A DNA stretch of 6,863 nucleotides from Thioalkalivibrio sp. (GCA_007120155.1 SKOF01000452.1:1-6863); one strand, 5' to 3'. Shown: positions 1-5,126, counted from the first letter of the stretch. The notes: generated by a model not told the origin, from the sequence alone. Made by a program: numbers and translations.

Positions 1-31
1 GCAATGCCACCTTTTGCGTTTCGTATTTCAT
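1..31 (-). CDS. norB: Nitric oxide reductase large subunit NorB, N-terminal fragment
   Basis: Only the first ten codons lie in the window (ATG at 31-29, reading MKYETQKVAL); the gene continues past base 1. A clear ribosome binding site (GAGGAG) lies about 10 bases before the ATG. The call rests mainly on position: it starts 51 bases after the norC stop, and norC is almost always followed by norB, the membrane subunit with haem b and non-haem iron that reduces two NO to N2O. The short N-terminus fits NorB, but ten residues alone could not prove it. Confidence 0.8.
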   Translation of the reverse strand, partial: MKYETQKVAL

Positions 32-82
32 CGGTCTTGTTCTCCTCGAATCATTAGCCCACTTTCAACGCACACATCCGCC

Positions 83-535
83 TCAGCCGGACGGATGGGG
101 TGGCCAGCCCTGAGTATCGATGGAATCGGTCCACTGGAAGAAGTCAATGAGCGCATCCATTTCCTCGTCATTGATCTCGAAGTAGGGCATCTGGCGCCGC
201 CCCGGGACACCGGTGGGCATCGCACGCATCCAGGCCGCAAGCGCAGCGCGTGCGCCCTCGGGATTCTGCCGCCCGCCGAAACGGGTCCAGACGTTGCCGA
301 CTTCCGGTGCGAAGTAGGCACCTTCACCGAGGATCGAGTGGCAATTGATGCAGTTGTGTTCCTCCCACACCTCTTTGCCCAGCTTTACGGAGTCCGTTAG
401 CCCTGCGCTGTCGGTGGAAACGTTGACGATGTACCAGTGACTATGCGCGGTCAACGCTGCGAGTATGAGGAAGAAGAACAGCGATCCCCCATAGAAGATG
501 TTGCGCGCCGCTGCCTTGGTGAGGCCCTCGGTCAT
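83..535 (-). CDS. norC: Nitric oxide reductase cytochrome c subunit NorC
   Basis: The 150-residue protein is the membrane-anchored cytochrome c subunit of the cNOR-type nitric oxide reductase; it passes electrons from periplasmic donors to NorB. Residues 12-33 form one hydrophobic N-terminal anchor (FYGGSLFFFLILAALTA). The haem c site is CINCH at residues 62-66, and Met116 in RRQMPYF is the likely sixth ligand. Length and layout (anchor, then one haem domain) are normal for NorC. The start at 535 has an AGGGGG ribosome binding site about 7 bases upstream. It is followed by norB as a probable operon and is driven by an FNR/DNR-type promoter. The minus-strand gene shows no truncation. Confidence 0.95.
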   Translation of the reverse strand: MTEGLTKAAARNIFYGGSLFFFLILAALTAHSHWYIVNVSTDSAGLTDSVKLGKEVWEEHNCINCHSILGEGAYFAPEVGNVWTRFGGRQNPEGARAALAAWMRAMPTGVPGRRQMPYFEINDEEMDALIDFFQWTDSIDTQGWPPHPSG

Positions 536-669
536 TTGCGTACCCCCTTACTCTTAAGTGGCAGTTGCAGTTCCGCCCCCGATCGGTTCGACCAGCGGTC
601 GCCCTCAAGGACCCTCGGAACAGGTTCCGTGCACCCTGAACATGTATTGCCGATGCATGTTGAGAAAAG
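536..669 (-). other. norC 5' leader, about 128 nt, with two small inverted repeats
   Basis: If transcription starts near 663, the norC message has an untranslated leader of about 128 bases. Two inverted repeats are visible in it: CGGAAC-N2-GTTCCG at 616-629 and CGACC-N3-GGTCG at 589-601. Either could be a small hairpin or a protein site; neither matches a riboswitch I know. No credible gene lies in this stretch. I also see nothing gene-like between the FNR box and the tetR promoter (710-881). Confidence 0.35.
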
Positions 670-709
670 AGTATAGGCCGGAAGATGCCATCGTGTTGAT
701 CTCGGTCAA
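670..709 (-). promoter_or_regulatory. norCB promoter with FNR/DNR-type activator box
   Basis: The site TTGATCTCGGTCAA (696-709) matches the FNR/DNR/NNR consensus TTGAT-N4-ATCAA at 9 of 10 positions. A good -10 box, TATACT, is on the minus strand at 675-670. With a start point near 663-662 the box centre lies about 40.5 bases upstream, the classic class II activator position, and no good -35 box is needed. This fits induction of norCB by low oxygen or NO. A possible NsrR half-site, AAGATGC (682-688), lies between box and -10. Whether FNR, DNR or NNR binds cannot be told from the site. Confidence 0.75.
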
Positions 710-881
710 TTGGATGCACAGGGTGCGGAGTGCTACGGGATTCCGGAGACCCCGAGCCCACGCTGCACCACCCGCGTGCACGGGCACAAGCAAACGGGGC
801 GCCGGACCGGCACAAGACAGAGGCCGATCACAGTATTCCGGATGAGCCGGCGAAGTACCGATTCCTGTCAGGGTCGGGCCC

Positions 882-909
882 TTGACAGATTCCCGGGAGC
901 GTCTATCCT
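882..909 (+). promoter_or_regulatory. Sigma-70-type promoter of the tetR gene
   Basis: A perfect -35 box TTGACA (882-887) is separated by 16 bases from TATCCT (904-909). The start point would be near 916, inside the inverted repeat at 913-933, so a repressor bound there would block initiation. The TTG of the -35 box is in frame with the tetR gene but is not its start. Confidence 0.7.
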
Positions 910-912
910 TCA

Positions 913-933
913 AGACTAGACCGTTCAGTCTAG
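913..933. promoter_or_regulatory. TetR-family operator, copy 1 (autoregulation of tetR)
   Basis: Inverted repeat with arms ACTAGAC (915-921) and GTCTAGT (928-934). The 16-base core is TAGACCGTTCAGTCTA (917-932). It covers the predicted tetR transcription start and lies just before the tetR ATG. A related copy precedes the globin gene (1548-1568); the two agree at 17 of 21 positions. From memory, the E. coli NemR box has the form TAGACC-N4-GGTCTA, which this core nearly matches, in keeping with the NemR-like repressor encoded next to it. Confidence 0.75.
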
Positions 934-944
934 TTCATGAGCCC

Positions 945-1523
945 ATGAAACATTCGACGAAGCAACGCCTGCTCAACTCGGGCCTGTCCATGCTCCTCGA
1001 GCACGGGTACAACGACCTGGGTATCCAGACCCTGCTCGCGGCCACGGGGATCCCAAAGGGCTCTTTCTACCATCACTTCCGCAACAAGGAGGACTTCGCG
1101 CTGCAGGTCATCGACGAGTACATGCACGAGGTGCATGCGGGCCTGGACGCCTGCCTCGGGAGCAAGGAACAGCCCCCGCTCGATCGTGTGCGCTGCTTCT
1201 TCGAGGCATCGCGGCGGAAGTATCAGAAGGACGGGTACATGGGCTGCCTGCTGGGTGGGCTCGGACAGGAGCTGTCGGGCGTCAGCGAGGTGTTCCGCAA
1301 CAGAATCGAGGGGTGTTTTACCGAGATCGCCGGACGTCTCGCCGATTGCCTGGAGGAGGCCCGGCGGCGGGGTGACATCTCCCCGGACGCCGACCCGGAG
1401 CACATGGCGGGCCTGCTGCTCGACTGCTGGGAGGGCGCGGCATTGCGCAGCCGCCTGCGGCGGGATCCGGCACCGCTGAATGCCATGCTCGATTTCTACT
1501 TCCGCTCGGCGGCCGTTTGCTGA
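945..1523 (+). CDS. TetR-family repressor, NemR/AcuR-like
   Basis: The 192-residue protein has an N-terminal TetR helix-turn-helix (residues about 8-52, with GIPKGSFYHHFRNKEDF at 35-51) and a helical ligand-binding C-terminal domain. The segment KDGYMGCLLGGLGQELSG (95-112) resembles the NemR/AcuR branch; Cys101 lines up by eye with NemR Cys106, which senses electrophiles and reactive chlorine in E. coli. Other cysteines are at 70, 84, 124, 135, 161 and 192. The start at 945 is chosen because the frame further upstream contains the promoter and operator; the ribosome binding site is weak. It probably represses itself and the globin gene 117 bases downstream, since both carry the same operator. 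The true inducer (electrophile, NO-related species or other) is inference. Confidence 0.9.
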   Translation: MKHSTKQRLLNSGLSMLLEHGYNDLGIQTLLAATGIPKGSFYHHFRNKEDFALQVIDEYMHEVHAGLDACLGSKEQPPLDRVRCFFEASRRKYQKDGYMGCLLGGLGQELSGVSEVFRNRIEGCFTEIAGRLADCLEEARRRGDISPDADPEHMAGLLLDCWEGAALRSRLRRDPAPLNAMLDFYFRSAAVC

Positions 1524-1547
1524 TGTCTTTGTCTTTTTGCTGCCCGG

Positions 1548-1568
1548 AGACTAAACCGACCAGTCTAT
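1548..1568. promoter_or_regulatory. TetR-family operator, copy 2 (upstream of globin)
   Basis: Inverted repeat AGACT-N9-AGTCT (1548-1566) with core TAAACCGACCAGTCTA (1552-1567), which matches the core before tetR at 13 of 16 positions. A possible -10 box TATTCT (1566-1571) overlaps its right edge; I see no convincing -35 box. It places the globin under the same repressor and suggests a separate globin promoter within the tetR-globin gap. Confidence 0.7.
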
Positions 1569-1640
1569 TCTATTCGTGCAACAGAACCTGCGAAACCGAC
1601 ATCACGGAGCACCAACCCCCCATCGAGAGGAGAGACCGCC

Positions 1641-2036
1641 ATGCAGACCGCATCATCCATCGACACCGCATCACTCTATGAACGCCTCGGCCGGGCGGAG
1701 GGAATCGCCGCGCTGGTGGACGACATCGTGGAGGCCCACATGAGCAATCCGGTCATCCGCGCACGCTACCTGCCCCTGAAGGACACGCCCGAGCACCTGG
1801 CGGAGGTCAAGGCGCATCTGTGCCAGTTTCTCGGCGCCGGCAGCGGCGGCCCGGAGCGCTATGCCGGGCGCAGCATGTCGGAGGCGCACCGGGGCATGAA
1901 CGTCAGCGAGGCGGAGTTCATGGCCGCCCTCGACGACATCCTGGAGACGCTGGACCGGCACGGCATCGACGGGCAGACCCGCAAGGAGATACTCGCCATC
2001 GGCTACGCGCTGAAATCGGAGATCGTGGGCCTTTGA
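1641..2036 (+). CDS. Group 1 truncated haemoglobin
   Basis: The 131-residue protein has the 2-on-2 truncated globin layout: LYERLGRAEGIAALVDDI (12-29), a GGPERYAGRSM block (69-79) and the proximal haem ligand His83 in EAHRGMNVSEAEF. Such globins bind O2 and NO; many act as NO dioxygenases or in redox stress. The B10 position, usually Tyr (FY motif in M. tuberculosis HbN), is Val30 here (DDIVEAHMSNP), so ligand stabilisation must differ from HbN. The start has a strong ribosome binding site (GAGGAGAG). The gene follows the tetR repressor, carries its operator upstream, and ends before a bidirectional terminator. Proximity to norCB suggests a role in NO or nitrosative stress, but that is inference. 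Confidence 0.9.
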   Translation: MQTASSIDTASLYERLGRAEGIAALVDDIVEAHMSNPVIRARYLPLKDTPEHLAEVKAHLCQFLGAGSGGPERYAGRSMSEAHRGMNVSEAEFMAALDDILETLDRHGIDGQTRKEILAIGYALKSEIVGL

Positions 2037-2074
2037 AGGCCGGCCCGTCCAGGGTCCACAACGAAGACACAACG

Positions 2075-2104
2075 AAGAAAGGGGGCCGCGCGGCCCCCTT
2101 TCTT
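2075..2104. terminator. Bidirectional intrinsic terminator
   Basis: A perfect 30-base palindrome: AAGAAAGGGGGCCGC followed by its exact complement. The G+C core is flanked by A-rich sequence on the left and a CTTTCTT tail on the right, so it can end transcription of the globin (plus strand, stop at 2036) and of the DUF3501 unit (minus strand, stop at 2130). The two genes converge on it. Confidence 0.85.
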
Positions 2105-2129
2105 CCTACCCGTTCATGCACCACAGGGC

Positions 2130-2714
2130 TCATGCCAGATCGTTGGCGAGCGAATCCCGTACGCCCTGCGGAAGCGGCTCCACCTGATGGCGATAGTTCT
2201 CATGGTCGACACCCACGCTGACGGCCGCACCCGACTTCACCGCCGCGACCATCTCGGGCGACAGTTCGAAGCGCATGAAGTGCACCGATGAGGTCTTCTC
2301 CTCGGTGTCGCGTTCCATGTCCTCGTCGGCGATGGCGTGGACCTTGTCAAAACCGCTCACCTGAACCCATGTCCTGTCTTCGATGCCGATGAGCCGGGCC
2401 AGTGCTTGCTTGCGCTCCTCGACATCGTCGAACTCCACCATCATGGTGGCCTTGAAGTTCGAGCCGTCCGGAATGAGGGGGTTGTAGGCGTCCAGCTCGT
2501 CCTCGATGCCCTCGGCTTCGTAGATGCGCTCCACCCGCAGCATCTCCTGGATCTGGTACTGCATGGTCAGCCGGTCCTCGAAGTGCAGCGTCACGTTGGG
2601 CCCGACAGGCACGACGCGGTCACGCTTGTGCTTCATCACGTCGGCACGGAACTGCGGCCGCACCTCGGCATATTTTTCCAGGGAATACAAATCGTCTCGG
2701 GTCAACTTGGACAT
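2130..2714 (-). CDS. DUF3501 family protein, function unknown
   Basis: The 194-residue protein resembles the DUF3501 family. Recognisable blocks are VTLHFEDRLTMQYQIQEMLRVERI (from residue 41), DAYNPLIPDGSNFKATMMVEF (from 75) and SSVHFMRFEL (142-151). It is probably cytoplasmic: no signal peptide, no membrane segment and no cysteine, so it is unlikely to carry an Fe-S cluster itself. It is rich in acidic residues. It is the last gene of the cluster, 35 bases after the EncFtn-like ferritin, with a GAGGTG ribosome binding site; its stop faces the palindromic terminator. From memory, DUF3501 genes often sit beside rubrerythrin and GlpC-like Fe-S genes, which suggests a role in iron or peroxide handling, but no activity is known to me. 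Confidence 0.85.
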   Translation of the reverse strand: MSKLTRDDLYSLEKYAEVRPQFRADVMKHKRDRVVPVGPNVTLHFEDRLTMQYQIQEMLRVERIYEAEGIEDELDAYNPLIPDGSNFKATMMVEFDDVEERKQALARLIGIEDRTWVQVSGFDKVHAIADEDMERDTEEKTSSVHFMRFELSPEMVAAVKSGAAVSVGVDHENYRHQVEPLPQGVRDSLANDLA

Positions 2715-2749
2715 TACAGCTTCACCTCGTCTCGCAGATTGCCGGGCAT

Positions 2750-3055
2750 TCAGCCCTTGTGTTCATGTTCCAGACCGGCGATGGGCTTGTCGGTGAACAG
2801 GTAGTCGCGCAGTTCCTTGTCGAAGGTCTTGTCGCGCCGGCGAATCCACTCCAGCACCATGGCCGCGTGCTCCTTCTCCTCGTCGCGATTGTGGGCGAGG
2901 ATGGCCCTGAGTTCCTCGTCCTTGCAGGCATCCACCCGCTGCTGATACCAGTCCACCGCCTCGAGCTCCTCCATCAGGGAGATGATCGCCCGGTGCATGT
3001 CACGGGTCTCATCGCTCAGTTCCTCATGGGGCTCGTGGTAGCCTTCATTCGCCAT
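2750..3055 (-). CDS. EncFtn-like ferritin (encapsulated-ferritin fold) without targeting tail
   Basis: The 101-residue protein closely resembles the ferritin core of Rhodospirillum rubrum EncFtn, which oxidises Fe2+ at a diiron site formed between two subunits of a ring-shaped decamer. The signature MEELEAVDWY (28-37) and AHNRDEEKEHAAM (54-66) are intact. By offset to R. rubrum, the ferroxidase ligands are Glu30, Glu60 and His63, with Trp36-Tyr37 next to the centre and Glu29 and Glu32 as likely entry-site residues. Unlike R. rubrum EncFtn it ends soon after the core, in GLEHEHKG, with no encapsulin-docking peptide, and no encapsulin gene lies in this window. Its start has a GAGGAG ribosome binding site. 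It lies between the Fe-S oxidoreductase and DUF3501 genes, with gaps of 41 and 35 bases, as a probable operon. Confidence 0.88.
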   Translation of the reverse strand: MANEGYHEPHEELSDETRDMHRAIISLMEELEAVDWYQQRVDACKDEELRAILAHNRDEEKEHAAMVLEWIRRRDKTFDKELRDYLFTDKPIAGLEHEHKG

Positions 3056-3077
3056 CTCGGTTCTCCTCGGCTGTTGC

Positions 3078-3094
3078 CGGTACGCTACGTACCG
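3078..3094 (-). other. Intercistronic hairpin
   Basis: CGGTACG-CTA-CGTACCG is a perfect 7-bp stem with a 3-base loop in the 41-base gap between the Fe-S oxidoreductase stop and the ferritin start. No T-tract follows on the minus strand, so it is not a typical terminator. It could mark RNA processing or stabilise the downstream message, or serve as a protein site. Confidence 0.4.
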
Positions 3095-3096
3095 CT

Positions 3097-4440
3097 TTAA
3101 AGCCCGTAGGCCCGACGGAGCAGGGTCAACGGATGTTCCGGGGTCCTGTCGTCCTTCAGGCCGTTCTCGATCTGGTGGCCGGCCATGGGGCAGTCACTGG
3201 AGTAATGATCCGCCTCGGCCTTCTGCACCCGGCTCACCACGGGGCGACAGATCTTCATGGAGATCTCGTGGAACTCGCTCTTCACCGCGTAGGTGCCGTC
3301 GTGCCCGGAGCAGCGTTCGATCACGTCGATCTCGGTGTCGGGCACCAGTTCCAGCAGCTCGCGTGTCTTCAGACCGATGTTCTGCACCCGCAGGTGGCAG
3401 GAGGCATGGTAGGCGATCTTGCCGAGCCTTTCCTTGAACTCCGTGTTCAGCCTGCCTTCCCTGTGGCGCAGCATCAGGTATTCGAAGGGGTCGAAGATGT
3501 GCGCCTTGACCTTCTGCACGTCCGGGTCATCCGGGTACATGAGGGGCAGTTCCTGCTTGAACATGAGCACGCAGGAGGGCACGGGGGCAACAATGTCATA
3601 GCCCGCATCGATGGCCTTCACCAGCACCGGGATGTTGTGCTCCTTGGCCTTTTCCACGGCCTCCAGATCGCCCAGTTCGAGCTTGGGCATGCCGCAGCAA
3701 CGTTCCTTCTCGGCGAGCGTCACGGGGATGCCGTTGTGCTCAAAGACCTTGGCGAGATCCTCGACGATATGGGGCTCGTTGTAGTTGCCGTAACAGGTGG
3801 CGAACAGGGCCACCTGGCCGCGGGTGCGGCCGGCCGTCTCCGCACTGGCGGAGGAGCGGTGATTCTTCAGGCGCTTGCGGCCCGTATTGCTGTGGTACTC
3901 GGGCAGAATGGCGTCCGGATGCACGCCCATCACCTTGTCGAGCACCTTGCGAACGGGCTTCATCCTGTTGGCCGCATTGACCGCCTGGGCCACAACGGGA
4001 ATACCGGCGAGCCTGCCGACCGTATCGGTCGAGGACATGAGCTTGTGACTCGCCTTGGCGCCTTCCTTGCTGAAGCGAACGGCCTTGGCCCGCAGCATCA
4101 GGTGCGGGAAGTCGACATTCCAGGGATGAGGCGGCACATAGGGGCACTTCGTCATGTAACAGAGATCGCAGAGATAGCAGTGATCCACGACCTTCCAGTA
4201 GTCCTGTTTGGCGACCCCGTCCACTTCCATGGTCTCGGATTCGTCCACCAGGTCGAACAGTGTGGGAAACGAGTTGCAAAGACTCACGCAACGGCGGCAG
4301 CCATGGCAGATGTCGTAGACACGCTCCAACTCCTGCATCAGGGATTCTTCGTTGTAGAAATCCGGGGAGCGCCAGTCGAGGGGGTGCCGGGTCGGCGCTT
4401 CCAGATTGCCTTCTCTCTGACCTTCTACGGGTGCGGACAT
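3097..4440 (-). CDS. GlpC/HdrD-like Fe-S oxidoreductase with two 4Fe-4S motifs and two CCG-type domains
   Basis: The 447-residue protein belongs to the GlpC/HdrD/LutA group. An N-terminal ferredoxin-like part holds two 4Fe-4S motifs: Cys45, 48, 51, 55 and Cys88, 91, 94, 99. A linker follows, then two CCG-type domains. The first has Cys216, Cys248-Cys249-Gly and Cys290, but CVLM where many relatives have CxxC. The second has Cys348, then Cys377-Ser378-Gly in place of CCG, and Cys417 (DCPMAGHQI). No membrane segment or flavin site is visible, so it is probably a soluble or membrane-associated electron carrier, as GlpC is for glycerol-3-phosphate dehydrogenase. No dehydrogenase partner is encoded here; the neighbours are two diiron proteins and DUF3501. 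The start at 4440 has a GAGAGG ribosome binding site. The substrate is unknown; electron supply to rubrerythrin is a hypothesis. Confidence 0.88.
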   Translation of the reverse strand: MSAPVEGQREGNLEAPTRHPLDWRSPDFYNEESLMQELERVYDICHGCRRCVSLCNSFPTLFDLVDESETMEVDGVAKQDYWKVVDHCYLCDLCYMTKCPYVPPHPWNVDFPHLMLRAKAVRFSKEGAKASHKLMSSTDTVGRLAGIPVVAQAVNAANRMKPVRKVLDKVMGVHPDAILPEYHSNTGRKRLKNHRSSASAETAGRTRGQVALFATCYGNYNEPHIVEDLAKVFEHNGIPVTLAEKERCCGMPKLELGDLEAVEKAKEHNIPVLVKAIDAGYDIVAPVPSCVLMFKQELPLMYPDDPDVQKVKAHIFDPFEYLMLRHREGRLNTEFKERLGKIAYHASCHLRVQNIGLKTRELLELVPDTEIDVIERCSGHDGTYAVKSEFHEISMKICRPVVSRVQKAEADHYSSDCPMAGHQIENGLKDDRTPEHPLTLLRRAYGL

Positions 4441-4481
4441 CTCGGCCTCTCTTGCTGGCTGCCTTGGATGATTCGGTGGGG

Positions 4482-4515
4482 AAAAAGCGCCAGGGCCGGT
4501 GAACCGGCCCTGGCG
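4482..4515 (-). terminator. Intrinsic terminator between rbr and the Fe-S oxidoreductase gene
   Basis: A perfect 12-bp G+C-rich stem with a 4-base loop (4488-4515), followed on the minus strand by G and five T (4486-4482). It begins 11 bases after the rbr stop. It should end most rbr transcripts, so the genes further on need read-through or a promoter in the remaining 41 bases, where I see none. Confidence 0.88.
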
Positions 4516-4525
4516 GGGGTACCGC

Positions 4526-4945
4526 TCAGGAGTCCAGGGCGTCCAGGGCCTTCTGGAAGCGGTTGGCGTGGGAGCGCTCGGCCTTGGCCAGCGTCTCGAA
4601 CCAGTCGGCCACCTCGTCGAAACCTTCTTCGCGGGCGGTCTTGGCCATGCCCGGGTACATGTCGGTGTACTCGTGAGTCTCGCCGGCGATGGCGGTCTTC
4701 AGGTTGGCCTCGGTCCCTCCAAAGGGCAGCCCGGTAGCGGGATCACCGCAGGTCTCCAGGTACTCCAGGTGGCCATGGGCATGACCGGTCTCGCCTTCGG
4801 CGGTGGAACGAAACACGGTGGCCACGTCGTTGTAGCCTTCCACATCGGCCTTGGCGGCGAAGTAGAGGTAACGGCGGTTGGCCTGGGATTCACCGGAAAA
4901 GGCTTCCTTCAGGCTCTGCTCGGTCTTGCTGCCTTTGAGTTCCAT
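4526..4945 (-). CDS. rbr: Rubrerythrin, diiron domain only
   Basis: The 139-residue protein is a four-helix diiron rubrerythrin that reduces hydrogen peroxide to water in the cytoplasm. The expected ligands are present: Glu19 (SGESQANRRY), Glu52 and His55 (EGETGH), Glu89 and Glu92 (GETHEY), Glu123 and His126 (ERSH). The C-terminal rubredoxin domain of classical rubrerythrin (about 190 residues, two CxxC motifs) is missing; the protein ends after helix four, so electrons must come from another protein. The ribosome binding site is GGAG. The gene has its own promoter overlapped by two inverted repeats and is followed directly by a strong terminator, so it is probably made in excess over the downstream genes. 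Confidence 0.95.
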   Translation of the reverse strand: MELKGSKTEQSLKEAFSGESQANRRYLYFAAKADVEGYNDVATVFRSTAEGETGHAHGHLEYLETCGDPATGLPFGGTEANLKTAIAGETHEYTDMYPGMAKTAREEGFDEVADWFETLAKAERSHANRFQKALDALDS

Positions 4946-4990
4946 AGTGGTTCTCCATCTTCAACTGTGGGTTAAGCGGGAAATGTACGA

Positions 4991-5007
4991 TTTAGAATGT
5001 TTCTAAA
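4991..5007. promoter_or_regulatory. 7-3-7 inverted repeat, regulator box 1 upstream of rbr
   Basis: TTTAGAATGTTTCTAAA, a perfect 7-3-7 inverted repeat over the predicted -10 region. Its form resembles Fur-superfamily sites; from memory it is closest to Irr boxes (TTTAGAA-N3-TTCTAAA) and also recalls PerR boxes. Rubrerythrin is a known PerR target in other bacteria. Which regulator binds here is inference. Confidence 0.65.
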
Positions 5008-5019
5008 ACGTCCGGACAA
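4991..5019 (-). promoter_or_regulatory. Predicted rbr promoter
   Basis: On the minus strand, TTGTCC (5019-5014) and TCTAAA (4996-4991) are spaced by 17 bases; each matches the sigma-70 consensus at 4 of 6 positions. It is a moderate promoter. Its -10 box lies inside the inverted repeat at 4991-5007, and the second repeat (5020-5036) touches its -35 box, the arrangement expected for repression. Confidence 0.5.
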
Positions 5020-5036
5020 TTTAGACCAAGTCTAAA
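5020..5036. promoter_or_regulatory. 7-3-7 inverted repeat, regulator box 2 upstream of rbr
   Basis: TTTAGACCAAGTCTAAA, the same 7-3-7 design as box 1, extended by one more pair (8-3-8 with flanking A and T). Its centre is 29 bases from that of box 1 and it adjoins the -35 box. Two sites of equal design around one promoter argue for one regulator binding twice. The inner TAGACC/AGTCTA halves also resemble the TetR operator cores near 917 and 1552, but the spacing is 3 bases shorter. Confidence 0.6.
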
Positions 5037-5126
5037 TCCATGTCAACGGGCACATGGCCGGCCCCTGGTCTGTCGTTGGTCAATCCCTGCGATTGGCGGT
5101 TTCCTATGTCTCCAGACTTTGTCATG

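Noticed and set aside
441..815. Minus-strand open frame across the norC promoter
   Set aside because: It overlaps norC in another frame and runs through the FNR-type box; no recognisable protein.
882..944. N-terminal extension of the TetR protein from TTG 882
   Set aside because: The TTG is part of the -35 box TTGACA, and the extension would translate the promoter and operator; the TetR homology begins just after ATG 945.
930..1403. Minus-strand open frame opposite tetR
   Set aside because: Antisense shadow of the repressor, with no domain and no ribosome binding site.
2722..2931. Frameshifted continuation of the EncFtn-like ferritin that might restore an encapsulin-docking tail
   Set aside because: The alternative frame gives no docking-type sequence, and the ferritin frame itself ends with a normal stop before the DUF3501 ribosome binding site.
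3133..4737. Long plus-strand open frame (534 codons) opposite the Fe-S oxidoreductase
   Set aside because: It is antisense to a gene with clear cysteine motifs and a good start; its translation is low-complexity His/Gly/Val-rich with no family look. G+C-rich codon use creates such frames.
5020..5036. Third copy of the TetR operator before rbr
   Set aside because: The half-sites look alike (TAGACC/AGTCTA) but lie 3 bases closer than in the two true copies, and the site matches the neighbouring 7-3-7 box better in design.
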